Below, one piece after another: positions 26,640-36,016 of a stretch of 64,000 nt of DNA. The notes beneath the pieces were generated by a model. That model was given only the letters and a program-made list of their open reading frames with translations. It did not search any database and was not told the origin of the DNA. The DNA is taken from contig NZ_AP018437.1 of NCBI RefSeq assembly GCF_003966975.1, forward strand, positions 1,364,001 through 1,428,000, read 5' to 3'. The stretch is from Pelolinea submarina. Lineage in GTDB: Bacteria; Chloroflexota; Anaerolineae; Anaerolineales; Anaerolineaceae. Position 1 is the stretch's first letter; each line of letters starts with the position of its first letter. Made by a program: the position numbers and the translations under genes.

Positions 26640-27539
26640 ATGATTAGAATCGCAAATGCACCTTGTTCCTGGGGGGCGCTGGAGTTCGATTTGGGGGCGG
26701 AAGAACCGGATTATATTCAGGTATTGAATGAGATTGCTGAAACCGGGTACGATGGCACAGAATTGGGGGATTGGGGTTTTCTACCAACTAATTCGGACGA
26801 ATTATCCAACGAATTACACAATCGTGGCCTGAAGCTGTTGGGTGCGTTTGTCCCTGTGCCTTTTAAGAATAGAGAGGCTCATCAAACCGGAATGGAAGAT
26901 GCTTTGCGTATCGCGCGCCTGATGGCTGCCGTGGAAGGCGATTTGCCTTTCATTATCCTGGCGGATGAGAACGGCTCGGTACCGGAACGCACCCAAAACG
27001 CCGGCCGGGTTACCCCGGAGATGGGCTTGAGCGAAGAACAATGGGAAATTTTTGCCGAGGGGGTTACACGTGTGTCTGAAGCGGTGAAACGGGAGACCGG
27101 ACTGCGTACGGCTTATCATCATCACTGTGCCGGTTATGTGGAAACCCCATGGGAAATAGAAAAATTGATGTCCCTGACCGACCCGGATTTGGTTGGGCTG
27201 GTGTTCGACTGCGGCCATTATCGCTTCGGCGGCGGCGACCCGTTGGAAGGGCTGCGTAAATACGGTAAACGTATTTGGCATTTCCATTTCAAAGATCATG
27301 AACCGCAGGTTGGCAAGAAATCCGCTGAAAACAAGTGGGATTATTTCAAATCGGTCAGCGAAGGAATCTTCTGCGAGTTAGGCAAGGGTGACGTGGATTT
27401 CCCCGCGCTGCTGGCTGAGCTGGAGAAGATGGGCTTTGACGGCTGGGGTGTGGTCGAGCAGGATGTCCTGCCCGGCATGGGCAAACCCAAAGACTCCGCT
27501 CGGCGCAACCGGGAATATATCCGTTCGCTCGGTTATTAA
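26640..27539 (+). CDS. iolE: myo-inosose-2 dehydratase
   Basis: A 299-residue TIM-barrel enzyme of the IolE family, which dehydrates scyllo-inosose to the trihydroxycyclohexanedione used by IolD. Family marks are IANAPCSWGALEF at the start, TAYHHHCAGYVETPWEIEKL, LVFDCGHYRFGGGDP and WHFHFKDHEP, which supply metal-binding His, Asp and Glu residues. AGGAGG lies six bases before the ATG. It follows the importer genes and precedes iolG. Confidence 0.95.
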   Translation: MIRIANAPCSWGALEFDLGAEEPDYIQVLNEIAETGYDGTELGDWGFLPTNSDELSNELHNRGLKLLGAFVPVPFKNREAHQTGMEDALRIARLMAAVEGDLPFIILADENGSVPERTQNAGRVTPEMGLSEEQWEIFAEGVTRVSEAVKRETGLRTAYHHHCAGYVETPWEIEKLMSLTDPDLVGLVFDCGHYRFGGGDPLEGLRKYGKRIWHFHFKDHEPQVGKKSAENKWDYFKSVSEGIFCELGKGDVDFPALLAELEKMGFDGWGVVEQDVLPGMGKPKDSARRNREYIRSLGY

Positions 27540-27592
27540 ACAATTCGTAAATTCACATGCATAAAGAGATTTTTTGCGGGAGGTAAGCGTAT

Positions 27593-28621
27593 ATGGCACA
27601 GGATAATAGAAAATCAATCGCGGTCGGCATCATCGGCACGGGGGGCATGGGGACACGACACGCCGGTAATATTCACCGATTGGTGGACGGCGCGCTTGTT
27701 TCCGCGGTTTTCGACACAGACCAGAAAAACGCTGCCAACGCGGCCGCTGTTTGTGACGGCGCGCAAATTTTTGATGATCCTTTGAAATTGATTGACAGCC
27801 CCACGTTGGACGCGGTCTTAATCGCTTCTCCGGATAATAACCACTCGGACATGACCCTGGCCTGCCTGAAAGCCGGAAAGCCGGTATTGTGTGAAAAACC
27901 GTTGGCCACTAATGTGGAAGACGCGCTGGCGGTCGTGCAGGCGGAAATGCAGAGCGGCAAGCGTCTGGTTTCGGTCGGCTTCATGCGCCGTTTTGACCCG
28001 CAGCACGCGGCTGTCAGGGAAGCGGTGCTTTCGGGTGAACTGGGCCAGCCCCTTCTGTGGAAGGGCGTGCACCGCAACGCTTCCTCGGCTTACGGTACCA
28101 GCGGCGCGACCGTGCTGACCAACTCGGCCGGCCATGATATGGACTCTGCCCGCTTTCTGCTGGGTGAGGAAGTCCTTGAGGTTTACGTGCGCGGCATCAA
28201 AACCCGCCCGGAATTGCACGAGGACACGCGCGATTTGCTGATCCTCAACATGCGGATGAGCCATGACAAAATGGCGGTGGGGGAGGTGTTTGTCAACGCG
28301 GATTACGGTTACGAAGTTTCGGCGGAAGTGGTCTGCCAATACGGCACAGCCCTGACCCAGCAGCCCGACAAAGTTCTGTTGCGCCACAAAGCCCACCGCG
28401 GATTCTACGTTTCAGCGGATTGGCTTTCCCCCTTTACGGAGGCTTACATCGCAGAAGACCGTGCCTGGATTGAGAGCTTGCAGAACGGAACAGTATTCAG
28501 CGGCGCCAGCGCCTGGGATGGCTACATGGCTATGGCGGTTACCACAGCCTGTATCGAATCGCTGCACAGCGGCAAAATTGTACCGGTTAATACTATAGAG
28601 AAAGCGGAGATGTATCAATAA
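27593..28621 (+). CDS. iolG: Inositol 2-dehydrogenase, Gfo/Idh/MocA family
   Basis: A 342-residue NAD-dependent oxidoreductase. The Rossmann motif is GIIGTGGMGTRHAGNI (residues 12-27), the EKP motif with catalytic K102 is CEKPLA, and the catalytic Asp/His segment is NSAGHDMDSARFLL (177-190). The GFMRRFDP block is typical of IolG. It performs the first step, myo-inositol to scyllo-inosose. GGAGG is nine bases upstream. Its stop shares one base with the start of the next gene. Confidence 0.93.
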   Translation: MAQDNRKSIAVGIIGTGGMGTRHAGNIHRLVDGALVSAVFDTDQKNAANAAAVCDGAQIFDDPLKLIDSPTLDAVLIASPDNNHSDMTLACLKAGKPVLCEKPLATNVEDALAVVQAEMQSGKRLVSVGFMRRFDPQHAAVREAVLSGELGQPLLWKGVHRNASSAYGTSGATVLTNSAGHDMDSARFLLGEEVLEVYVRGIKTRPELHEDTRDLLILNMRMSHDKMAVGEVFVNADYGYEVSAEVVCQYGTALTQQPDKVLLRHKAHRGFYVSADWLSPFTEAYIAEDRAWIESLQNGTVFSGASAWDGYMAMAVTTACIESLHSGKIVPVNTIEKAEMYQ

Positions 28622-29628
28622 TGGATATTGCCAAGCGCCCTGTTACTTTGTTCACCGGGCAGTGGGTAGACCTGCCGCTGGAAAGCCTGGCAGAGAAAGC
28701 CCATGGTTGGGGTTATGATGGCCTGGAGTTAGCCTGCGACGGTGATCATTTCGACGTGCAAAAGGCTTTGGCGGACAAAAACTATTTGCGCGAGAAACGC
28801 GCGCTGCTCGACCGTTATAACTTCCAATGCCATGCCATCAATATTTCCCTGGTGGGGCAGTGCGTGGCGGATAAATTCATTGATGAGCGCCACAAGCGCA
28901 TCATCCCTGCCCGCATTTGGGGCGATGGCGACCCGGAGGGCGTGCGACAGCGCGCGGCTGCCGAGGTGATGGATGCGGCCCGCGCCGCGGCGGAATTCGG
29001 TCTGCAGCGTGTGATCGGTTTTACCGGTTCACCCATCTGGCACCTGTTTTACTCCTTCCCGCCCAATGATTGGGAACAGATCGAAGCCGGTTACCGTGAA
29101 GTGGCGGAACGCTGGACGCCTATTCTGGACGTGTTCGACCAGGTGGGGGTGAAGTTCTGCCTAGAAGTGCATCCCACCGAGATTGCCTACGATATCGTCA
29201 CCACCCAGAAAACGCTGGAGGCTTTTGAACACCGCCCAGCCTTTGGGATCAATTTTGATCCCAGCCACCTGTATCATCAATTTATCGATCCGTCTGTTTT
29301 CATTGAGACCTTCGCGGATCGGATTTATCACGTTCATGTCAAAGACTGCTTCCGCCATCTGGACGGACGCAGCAGTATTTTAGGATCCCACCTGAAGTTT
29401 GGCGACCCGCGGCGCGGCTGGGAATTCATTACAGCCGGTTACGGCGGTATGGACTGGAATGCGATTTTCCGCTCCCTGAACCGCATTGGCTATGAAGGGC
29501 CGCTGTCGGTGGAATGGGAGGATAATGGAATAGAGAGGGAGTATGGCGTGCAGGAAGCGCTCAAGCTGGCGCGCCGCTATAACTTCCCGGTTGGCAGCCA
29601 TTCGTTCGATGGCCAATTTGGCCAATAA
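28621..29628 (+). CDS. TIM-barrel sugar isomerase/epimerase (AP-endonuclease 2 family)
   Basis: A 335-residue protein of the xylose-isomerase-like TIM-barrel superfamily. Metal ligands are suggested by LEVHPTEIAYD, INFDPSHLYHQ, YHVHVKDC and SVEWED. It is longer than the IolI inosose isomerase (about 278) and not a close match to IolE or IolH, so it belongs to a separate subfamily often found with Gfo/Idh/MocA dehydrogenases. It overlaps iolG by one base (TAATG). Isomerisation between inosose epimers, widening use to other inositol stereoisomers, is a fair guess but not shown. Confidence 0.82.
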   Translation: MDIAKRPVTLFTGQWVDLPLESLAEKAHGWGYDGLELACDGDHFDVQKALADKNYLREKRALLDRYNFQCHAINISLVGQCVADKFIDERHKRIIPARIWGDGDPEGVRQRAAAEVMDAARAAAEFGLQRVIGFTGSPIWHLFYSFPPNDWEQIEAGYREVAERWTPILDVFDQVGVKFCLEVHPTEIAYDIVTTQKTLEAFEHRPAFGINFDPSHLYHQFIDPSVFIETFADRIYHVHVKDCFRHLDGRSSILGSHLKFGDPRRGWEFITAGYGGMDWNAIFRSLNRIGYEGPLSVEWEDNGIEREYGVQEALKLARRYNFPVGSHSFDGQFGQ

Positions 29629-29655
29629 CTATTGTTTTTAGGAAAGGATAGTCTA

Positions 29656-30738
29656 ATGAGTACAAGCTATAAGAGCCCACTGCACGAGACGGTGGAAACC
29701 ACACAAACTGATTTTTGGAACGATTCCTGCTCTATTGAGGAATTGACCTATGCGATTGATAATGGCGCGGTTGGCGCAACTTCAAACCCGACCATCGTAT
29801 TGAACGTGCTCAAACAGGAACTGCACCTTTGGAAAGACCGCTTGAACCAATTGATTAACGAAAATCCCGAGTGGTCGGAAGTGGAGATCACCTGGAAGAT
29901 CTTTGAAGAAATCGGTGTAAAAGGTTCGGAATTGCTGCTGCCGGTGTTCGAGCGTGAACACGGAAAAAAAGGCCGCCTGTCGGTGCAGACCAATCCGGCC
30001 AATTACCGTAATGCCGCCGCGATTGTGGAGCAGGCTATATATTTTGACACGCTGGCACCCAACATCCAGGTCAAGATTCCGGTCACCAAGGCAGGCATCC
30101 GGGCGATTGAAGAGGCTACCTATCACGGCGTCAACATCAATGCCACCGTGTGCTTCACCGTACCGCAGTCTCTCGCGGTGGCGGAAGCGGTGGAACGCGG
30201 CTTAAAGCGGCGCGAAGCCGAAGGCAAGCCGGTGGACGATATGACCCCGGTTTGCACCATCATGGTCGGCCGCATGGACGACTGGCTGAAGGTCATCGCC
30301 AAAAAGAAACAAATGGCCGTGACTCCCGGCTATATGGATTGGGCCGGTGTAGCCTGCATGAAAAAAGCCTACGGCATCTACAAGCAGCGCGGCTACCGGA
30401 CGCGCCTGCTAGCGGCGGCTTACCGCCACCACCTGCACTGGTCCGAATTTATCGGCGGCGACCTGATTCTGACCATTCCTTATAATTGGCAGCGTCAGTT
30501 CAACGCTTCGGACGTGGAAGTCAAGGAACGCATGGACAACCCCGTTCCGGTGGAAATTGTGGATTATCTCTATACCCACTTCGAAGATTTTAAGAAGGCT
30601 TATGACGAAGATGGCATGCCGGTGGAAGAATTTGATTCCTACGGTGCTACGGTGCGCACTCTGCGCGGTTTTATCCAGTCCTACCATGACTTGCAGGCAC
30701 TGATCCGTGATTTTATGCTGCCCGACCCGGATAAATAG
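29656..30738 (+). CDS. Transaldolase-family enzyme
   Basis: A 360-residue class I aldolase-fold protein. Aligned by eye with TalB, the Schiff-base lysine is K140 in NIQVKIPVTKAG, the substrate asparagine is N44 in ATSNPTIV, and NATVCFTVPQSLA (162 on) supplies the Asn/Thr pair. The N-terminal TDFWNDS provides the catalytic aspartate. It is longer than TalB (317). ATG 29656 follows AAGGA; an upstream in-frame start lacks one. The place in the inositol operon is unusual, because standard operons carry the aldolase IolJ and kinase IolC. It may take the dihydroxyacetone unit from 2-deoxy-5-keto-gluconate and release malonic semialdehyde; see findings. A housekeeping pentose-phosphate role is the alternative. 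Confidence 0.88.
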   Translation: MSTSYKSPLHETVETTQTDFWNDSCSIEELTYAIDNGAVGATSNPTIVLNVLKQELHLWKDRLNQLINENPEWSEVEITWKIFEEIGVKGSELLLPVFEREHGKKGRLSVQTNPANYRNAAAIVEQAIYFDTLAPNIQVKIPVTKAGIRAIEEATYHGVNINATVCFTVPQSLAVAEAVERGLKRREAEGKPVDDMTPVCTIMVGRMDDWLKVIAKKKQMAVTPGYMDWAGVACMKKAYGIYKQRGYRTRLLAAAYRHHLHWSEFIGGDLILTIPYNWQRQFNASDVEVKERMDNPVPVEIVDYLYTHFEDFKKAYDEDGMPVEEFDSYGATVRTLRGFIQSYHDLQALIRDFMLPDPDK

Positions 30739-30747
30739 ATTGGATAT

Positions 30748-32133
30748 ATGATGAGTACTTTGATTGATGAATTGATCGTAAAAGCCAGAGCGGCACAGGC
30801 CGAGATTGAATCCTGGCCTCAGGAAAAGCTGGATTTGATGACGGCCGCAGTGGGGTGGGAGACCTATAAACAGGCGGCGGCCATTGCCAAGCTGGCCGTT
30901 GAAGAAACCAACATGGGTGTTTACGAGCATAAAAAACTCAAACACGAGAAGAAAACCCTCGGAACGCTGCGCGATTTGCAGGGCGTAAAGACTGTAGGGC
31001 TGATTGAGGAAATACCCGAAAAAGGGCTGCTCAAATTTGCCAAACCGGTGGGCGTGATTGGGGCCATCACCCCGGTGACCAACTGCGAGGCCACGCTGCC
31101 GTCCAAGGCGCTGCCGGCTTTGAAAGCGCGCAATGCCATTATCTTCGGGCCGCACCCCAAAGCCAAGAAAACGGCCAAATTGGTTTGCGAATCCATGTGG
31201 GCGGGACTGCGCAAAGTCGGCGCACCCCTGGATTTGATCCAGTTGCTTGAAGAACCGACCATCGACCTTTCCAAGGAATTGATGAGCAAGGTTGATCTGG
31301 TGATTGCCACCGGCGGCGGTGCGCTGGTCAAATCGGCTTATTCCAGCGGCACGCCCGCTTACGGCGTAGGCGCCGGTAACGCCGTGGTGATCGTGGATGA
31401 GAGCGCGGATCTGGCAGGCGCAGCCAAGAAAATCGTGATCGGCAAGACTTTTGACAACGCCACTTCCTGTTCTTCGGAGAACTCGGTGGTTCTTCAGGCG
31501 GCTATCTATGATCAAATGGTGGCTAACCTGAAAGCCGAGGGCGGCTATATGTGCAGCGACGCGGAACGCGCCAAACTGCAGGAACTGATGTGGCCTGACG
31601 GCGTGCATCTTAACGGCGCCATCGTGGCCAAGCCGGTGGAACTCATCGCGGAAATGGCGGGAATCGCCATCCCCGCCGGCACCAAGATGCTGATGGTGGA
31701 AGGCAAGCACATCGGCAATGATGATCCTTTCTGTAAGGAAAAATTATCGCTGGTGCTGACTGTGTGGAAATACGAAAAATTCCCGGATGCCATCCGGATG
31801 ATCGCGGATATCACCGCGCTGAACGGGCGCGGCCATTCCTGCGGCATCCACTCGACCAACGAGGATCACATCCGTGAATTAGGCGCGAAGGCCAACGTCA
31901 GCCGCATTATGGTCAACCAATCGCACAGTCTGGGCAACAGCGGCAACTACAACAATGGCATGCCTTTTACCCTGACGCTGGGCTGCGGAACCTGGGGCGG
32001 AAACATCACCACTGAAAACATTCACTGGAAACATTACATGAATGTCACCTGGCTGTCCAAACCAATCGACCCGGTCGAACCGGATCAGGAAGCCATTTTC
32101 GGCGCTTATTGGAAGGAATACGGGCGCGACTGA
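30748..32133 (+). CDS. CoA-acylating aldehyde dehydrogenase
   Basis: A 461-residue aldehyde dehydrogenase of the acylating branch (EutE/SauS-like). The catalytic cysteine is C241 in FDNATSCSSENSVV, and PVGVIGAITPVTNCEATLPSK (residues 100-120) is the cofactor-side signature. The acylating group lacks the general-base glutamate of hydrolytic enzymes; I see none in the usual place. It resembles sulfoacetaldehyde dehydrogenases in several blocks. As last gene of the inositol operon it most likely converts malonic semialdehyde and CoA to an acyl-CoA, standing in for IolA, which is a different ALDH subfamily. Nine bases after the transaldolase gene; weak ribosome site. Confidence 0.88.
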   Translation: MMSTLIDELIVKARAAQAEIESWPQEKLDLMTAAVGWETYKQAAAIAKLAVEETNMGVYEHKKLKHEKKTLGTLRDLQGVKTVGLIEEIPEKGLLKFAKPVGVIGAITPVTNCEATLPSKALPALKARNAIIFGPHPKAKKTAKLVCESMWAGLRKVGAPLDLIQLLEEPTIDLSKELMSKVDLVIATGGGALVKSAYSSGTPAYGVGAGNAVVIVDESADLAGAAKKIVIGKTFDNATSCSSENSVVLQAAIYDQMVANLKAEGGYMCSDAERAKLQELMWPDGVHLNGAIVAKPVELIAEMAGIAIPAGTKMLMVEGKHIGNDDPFCKEKLSLVLTVWKYEKFPDAIRMIADITALNGRGHSCGIHSTNEDHIRELGAKANVSRIMVNQSHSLGNSGNYNNGMPFTLTLGCGTWGGNITTENIHWKHYMNVTWLSKPIDPVEPDQEAIFGAYWKEYGRD

Positions 32134-32153
32134 AAGTTCATAACAACTGAATA

Positions 32154-32190
32154 CAAAAAGGCTTATGTTTAATAGGCCTTTTTGTTTTTA
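32154..32190 (+). terminator. Terminator of the inositol operon
   Basis: CAAAAAGGC and GCCTTTTTG arms with a short A/T stem inside, followed by TTTTT. It lies 20 bases after the aldehyde dehydrogenase stop. Confidence 0.8.
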
Positions 32191-32298
32191 AAAAGCCCGA
32201 AAATTACAAAATGCTGAAATTTATTTAGGAAAGCATTGTTATATACTACTTAATATATTGTTTTGGTTTGGTGATTTTCTCAAATTGGGAGGAAGTAT

Positions 32299-33939
32299 AT
32301 GTTTTCTTTCATCCGAAATGAAAAGCCCAAATTTGATTGGATGTATCTGGGCATATTTCTTATTGTTGTTTTGGTACAGGGTTTTGTGGGATTGATCGTT
32401 TATGCAACCGGGGGAACTACCTTTGTGTACCCATATTTCATGTTCTTTCCCGTAATCGTGGGCGGCTTTATATTTGGGCCTTATGTGGGCCTGCTTTTCG
32501 GCCTGATCGGCGGATTGATTTTGGGGCCGGCGATGCCATTACTTGTACAGAATCATGTTCCACAGGCTCCCCAGAACTGGTTGATCCGCATTGGCTTTTT
32601 AAGTACCGCGGGTGGTTTGGTTGGCACACTAAGAAACTTCCTGATTGAAAACTTTAGAAAAAGGGAAGAGTATCTGACCATTGATCCTTTTACGAAATTG
32701 CCCAACCGGAATAGCTTCATTAGTTTGCTGGAAGATGAATTACGGGAGAAATCCTCTTATTCTGTTATGCTGGTGGAGATAAAAAACCAGGATGATATAG
32801 TAGCCGCATTTGGTTTTGATTTTTTCTCCCAATTAATCCAATTTCTGGATCCTGAATTACGACAGGTTTTAAAGCTGGATAAACCCATTTTCTCAATTCG
32901 CTTGAATCTGATCGGATTTGGTTTGTACAAAAATCACGATTGGTACGCGCGGCAACTAATTGAGTTTTTCAAGAAGCCTCTGATCATCCAGGGGATTCCC
33001 ATTTTTTGTGATGTGGCGCTGGGTATTTCCGATTATCCTTCAGATGCGGCCACACCAATGGAATTAGTACAAAAAGGGCTCTTAGCTTTGGATGAAGCCA
33101 AGAAAAAGAATAAACCTTTTCAAATTTTGTCCTCGCGTGAGGCACGTTTATTGCCGGTTATCCAGCTTGTTTCTCAAATAGATGAGGCCATCCGTAACGG
33201 TGAGCTGGATTTTGACTATCAGCCCATTTTGAGCTCCAAAGACCTTTCCCCGAATTCCATTGAAGCGCTGGTACGTTGGACGCATCATGAGTACGGCCTG
33301 ATTTCTCCTTCTGAATACATTGATTACCTGGAATCCACAAACCTGGTCAATGAACTGACTTATTGGTCGATTGAGCTAAATACCCAAAGAATAAAAGAAT
33401 TGGCTGAGTTTGGCATACCGCTGCAAATGGCAATAAATATCTCGCCTACTAATTTAATGCAGGAAGATTTTGTCAGGCGAGTGGATGGAATTATTAAGAA
33501 TTCTCAAGTAGACCCATCTTTAATTACGTTTGAGATAACCGAAAGGGGATTGGTTACCAGCTATGATGAAGCTTTGCTCAGCCTGAGCCAACTGCACGAC
33601 CTGGGCATCAAAATCAGCATTGATGATTTCGGAGCCGGCAACACCAGTATCGATAGTTTTTCCAAGACAAAGATAGATACTCTCAAGATAGACCAGACCT
33701 TTACCAAAAATATCATTCTGGATGAGACCAACCGGAAAATTGTCCTTGGTTTGATCAACCTTGCCGCCAGCGTGGGGATTGAGACTATTGCAGAAGGTGT
33801 GGAAACACTGCCGATTTACCAGGAGTTGAAGTCATTAAATGTTGATTATGTACAGGGATATTATTTCTTCAAACCTATGGATCTCACCAAGGCAACTGCC
33901 TGGCTAAAGACTTATAAAGGAACTCAAGAGCTGCAATAA
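32299..33939 (+). CDS. Membrane EAL-domain cyclic-di-GMP phosphodiesterase
   Basis: A 546-residue protein. The first 115 residues hold four or so hydrophobic helices. A GGDEF-like fold follows but its active site is lost (the stretch reads RLNLIGFGL). The C-terminal EAL domain looks fully active: E322 in IEALVRW, then INISPTNL, FEITERGL, IDDFGAGNTS, KIDQTF, EGVET and QGYYFFKP. It should open cyclic di-GMP to linear pGpG. The gene is single, begins after GGAGGAAGTAT and has its own terminator. With the cyclase at 7436 it gives this region both halves of cyclic-di-GMP turnover. Confidence 0.92.
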   Translation: MFSFIRNEKPKFDWMYLGIFLIVVLVQGFVGLIVYATGGTTFVYPYFMFFPVIVGGFIFGPYVGLLFGLIGGLILGPAMPLLVQNHVPQAPQNWLIRIGFLSTAGGLVGTLRNFLIENFRKREEYLTIDPFTKLPNRNSFISLLEDELREKSSYSVMLVEIKNQDDIVAAFGFDFFSQLIQFLDPELRQVLKLDKPIFSIRLNLIGFGLYKNHDWYARQLIEFFKKPLIIQGIPIFCDVALGISDYPSDAATPMELVQKGLLALDEAKKKNKPFQILSSREARLLPVIQLVSQIDEAIRNGELDFDYQPILSSKDLSPNSIEALVRWTHHEYGLISPSEYIDYLESTNLVNELTYWSIELNTQRIKELAEFGIPLQMAINISPTNLMQEDFVRRVDGIIKNSQVDPSLITFEITERGLVTSYDEALLSLSQLHDLGIKISIDDFGAGNTSIDSFSKTKIDTLKIDQTFTKNIILDETNRKIVLGLINLAASVGIETIAEGVETLPIYQELKSLNVDYVQGYYFFKPMDLTKATAWLKTYKGTQELQ

Positions 33940-33960
33940 ATAGGGAACAGCGTATCGAGA

Positions 33961-33993
33961 AAGATACCGGCTGAATTAAGCCGGTATCTTTTT
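33961..33993 (+). terminator. Rho-independent terminator
   Basis: AAGATACCGGCT pairs with AGCCGGTATCTT around GAATTA and runs into T5. It ends the EAL gene and, through its symmetric A/T flanks, may also serve the convergent lipoprotein gene. Confidence 0.88.
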
Positions 33994-34010
33994 AATAATC
34001 GATTGGTATC

Positions 34011-35879
34011 TTATTGGGCCGGTGGCTGCATGCCGCCGCCTCCGCCGCCACCTGGGCCGCCGCGTCCACCACCGCCACCGCCCATCATGTTCGAGGCAGT
34101 ACCCAGGCTGGTCACGATGCTGGAGATGGTAAAACTGGTCACCTGACCGGCGCCGCTGACAGTCCCGTTCTCATAGAGCCCGTCCTGCGCGGTTCCGCTG
34201 GCGCTGCCGCCGGAGGTCAGGGTATAGGTCGCCCCATTCTGGATATCCGCGGAAGAGAACAACACGGATTGGTATTGCTTGCTGGGCGCGAAGGTCAGGA
34301 TGCTTTCGCCTGCCTGATTCAGGATGCTGATCAGCGTATCGGCGCTTTGCGCGCTGTCGTAGTTGTACAGCACAGCGTACTGGCTGGAATCGCTGCTGGT
34401 GGCCTGGGCCATGCCGGAGCTGCCCACTGCCACGAGGAAGCCGCCGGAAATATTGAAGCTGCCCATGTAATCCACCGGTCCGTTGCCATTATTGGTTGGC
34501 CCGTTGACGATGACAACGCCGTCGGTCATGCTGATGGTGCCGTTGGAATCCAGCCCATCCCCGCCGGCATCCAGCACAATAGTTCCTCCGTTGATGGTCA
34601 GGGTGTAATTGCCGCCGTCGCTGAAATTATTTTGCCCGGGGCGTCCGCCCATAGCCGAACCGTCGCTGCCGCCGGCCACGTTGATGGCGTCGTCACTGGA
34701 GGTTACGTAGATAGTGCCGCCGTTGAGCGTGATGGCTGCGCTCTCAAGCCCTTCATAGGACTTGGTGATGTTGAGGCTGCCGTTGTTGATCACCAGGCTG
34801 GTGTCGGCATGCACGCCGTCGTCGCCCGAAGCGATGGTCAATTCACCGCCGTCAATAGTCAAGCTGCCATTGGAATGCAGGGCATCGTCTTCCGAATCGA
34901 TATTGATGCTGCCGCCGCTGACAGTCAGATCCACACCGGCTTTCAGCGCTTTCATGCTTTCGGTCGTGGTGCTGTCCGAACCGGGGTTGCCCCAGCCAGC
35001 TTGTGTGCTGCTGTTGGCGCTGCCGCCGCCGGTCACGATGGTGAGGTTGCCGCCGCCAATCAGCAGGCCGGTTTCCGCCTGAATGCCGTCCAGGCCAGCG
35101 GTGATATTGATGGTGCCGCCGGAAATCGTCACGGTGCCTTTTTCCTCATCGGTGTCGTTGGTCGATTGAATGCCGTCGCTGCCGCTCACGATAGTTAGTG
35201 TGCCGTCCTGGATGGTGACGGAATCTTTGCCTTTGATGCCATCCGCAATCGCGTTCACCGTGATGATACCGTTCTCGATGGTCAGGGAGTCCTTGCTGGC
35301 AATACCGTTCTTGTAGCTGGCATTGACTGTCAATGAACCGCTGCCGCCGATGACCAGGTCGCTTTTGGAAAAAATAGCGGCGTCCGGTTCCTCTGTTTCC
35401 GCGTCCGCGAAGACATAGGATGCGCCGTCAGTGACGGTGTTGCTGCTGCCGTCTGCCAGGGTGATGACGACTTCCTCGGCACTGCTGACGAAGATTGGCG
35501 CGCTGCTGGTGTTGGTTATGACTGCGTTGTCCAGGATCAGTTCAACCGTGCCCTCGTCTTCCGTTTCAACAATGATTTGGCCGTTGTCCAAACTGCCGCT
35601 CAGACGGTAAACGCCGGCTGCGGTGATGGTAGCGGTTGTGCCGTCCACGCTGACGCCGCCGCCAACCACCCGGATACTGCTGCCTTCCAGGCTGATCTCG
35701 GCCGTCAGATCTTCGCTGTTTAAACTGGATGTGTCTACCAGGCTGACACTCTCAACTGTTGTGTTATTCGAGGAGAGAGTTGCGCTGGTCACTGCGGGTT
35801 GATTGGCAACGTTGGTTGAACAGGCAGTCGAGGTTAGGGTAACAGCCGCCACAATCAGGGCTGTAAGTAGTTTATTCAT
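34011..35879 (-). CDS. Secreted carbohydrate-binding lipoprotein (Cthe_2159-like)
   Basis: A 622-residue exported protein. A lipobox LTSTAC marks it as a lipoprotein. The body is built of short beta-helix rungs such as SLTIENGIITVNAIADGIKGKDSVTIQDG, rich in Gly, Ser, Asp and Thr, the pattern of the Cthe_2159 family of calcium- and polysaccharide-binding beta-helices. The last 30 residues are almost only glycine with Met, Arg and Pro. ATG 35879 is preferred because GGAG lies nine bases before it; an earlier ATG (35894) lacks a ribosome site. Likely surface adhesion to plant or microbial polysaccharide. It is a single-gene unit. Confidence 0.78.
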   Translation of the reverse strand: MNKLLTALIVAAVTLTSTACSTNVANQPAVTSATLSSNNTTVESVSLVDTSSLNSEDLTAEISLEGSSIRVVGGGVSVDGTTATITAAGVYRLSGSLDNGQIIVETEDEGTVELILDNAVITNTSSAPIFVSSAEEVVITLADGSSNTVTDGASYVFADAETEEPDAAIFSKSDLVIGGSGSLTVNASYKNGIASKDSLTIENGIITVNAIADGIKGKDSVTIQDGTLTIVSGSDGIQSTNDTDEEKGTVTISGGTINITAGLDGIQAETGLLIGGGNLTIVTGGGSANSSTQAGWGNPGSDSTTTESMKALKAGVDLTVSGGSINIDSEDDALHSNGSLTIDGGELTIASGDDGVHADTSLVINNGSLNITKSYEGLESAAITLNGGTIYVTSSDDAINVAGGSDGSAMGGRPGQNNFSDGGNYTLTINGGTIVLDAGGDGLDSNGTISMTDGVVIVNGPTNNGNGPVDYMGSFNISGGFLVAVGSSGMAQATSSDSSQYAVLYNYDSAQSADTLISILNQAGESILTFAPSKQYQSVLFSSADIQNGATYTLTSGGSASGTAQDGLYENGTVSGAGQVTSFTISSIVTSLGTASNMMGGGGGGRGGPGGGGGGGMQPPAQ

Positions 35880-36016
35880 ATTCTTATTCTCCATTTCGTT
35901 CGTGCACGCATGTTATCATGCCCCGTTTGAAAAAATGAATAATTGTCAACTTATTTACAAAAAATACATCTAAAGTCTCATTTTCCAACAACCTGCAGAT
36001 GGAAGACATTTCCTTA

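Noticed and set aside
30409..31710. A 433-codon open frame on the minus strand
   Set aside because: It lies wholly opposite the transaldolase and aldehyde dehydrogenase genes, has a His/Gly/Arg-rich low-information composition and no ribosome site. It is the antisense shadow of two well-supported genes.
29656..32133. Sulfoquinovose (sulfo-transaldolase) pathway as the role of the transaldolase and aldehyde dehydrogenase
   Set aside because: The pair resembles enzymes of sulfonate metabolism, but no sulfoquinovosidase, sulfoquinovose isomerase or sulfonate exporter is present, and the same operon has iolB, iolD, iolE and iolG.
34014..35198. A 394-codon open frame on the plus strand
   Set aside because: It is antisense to the repeat-rich beta-helix lipoprotein; its Ala/Gly/His-rich product mirrors the Gly/Ser/Thr codons of the real gene.
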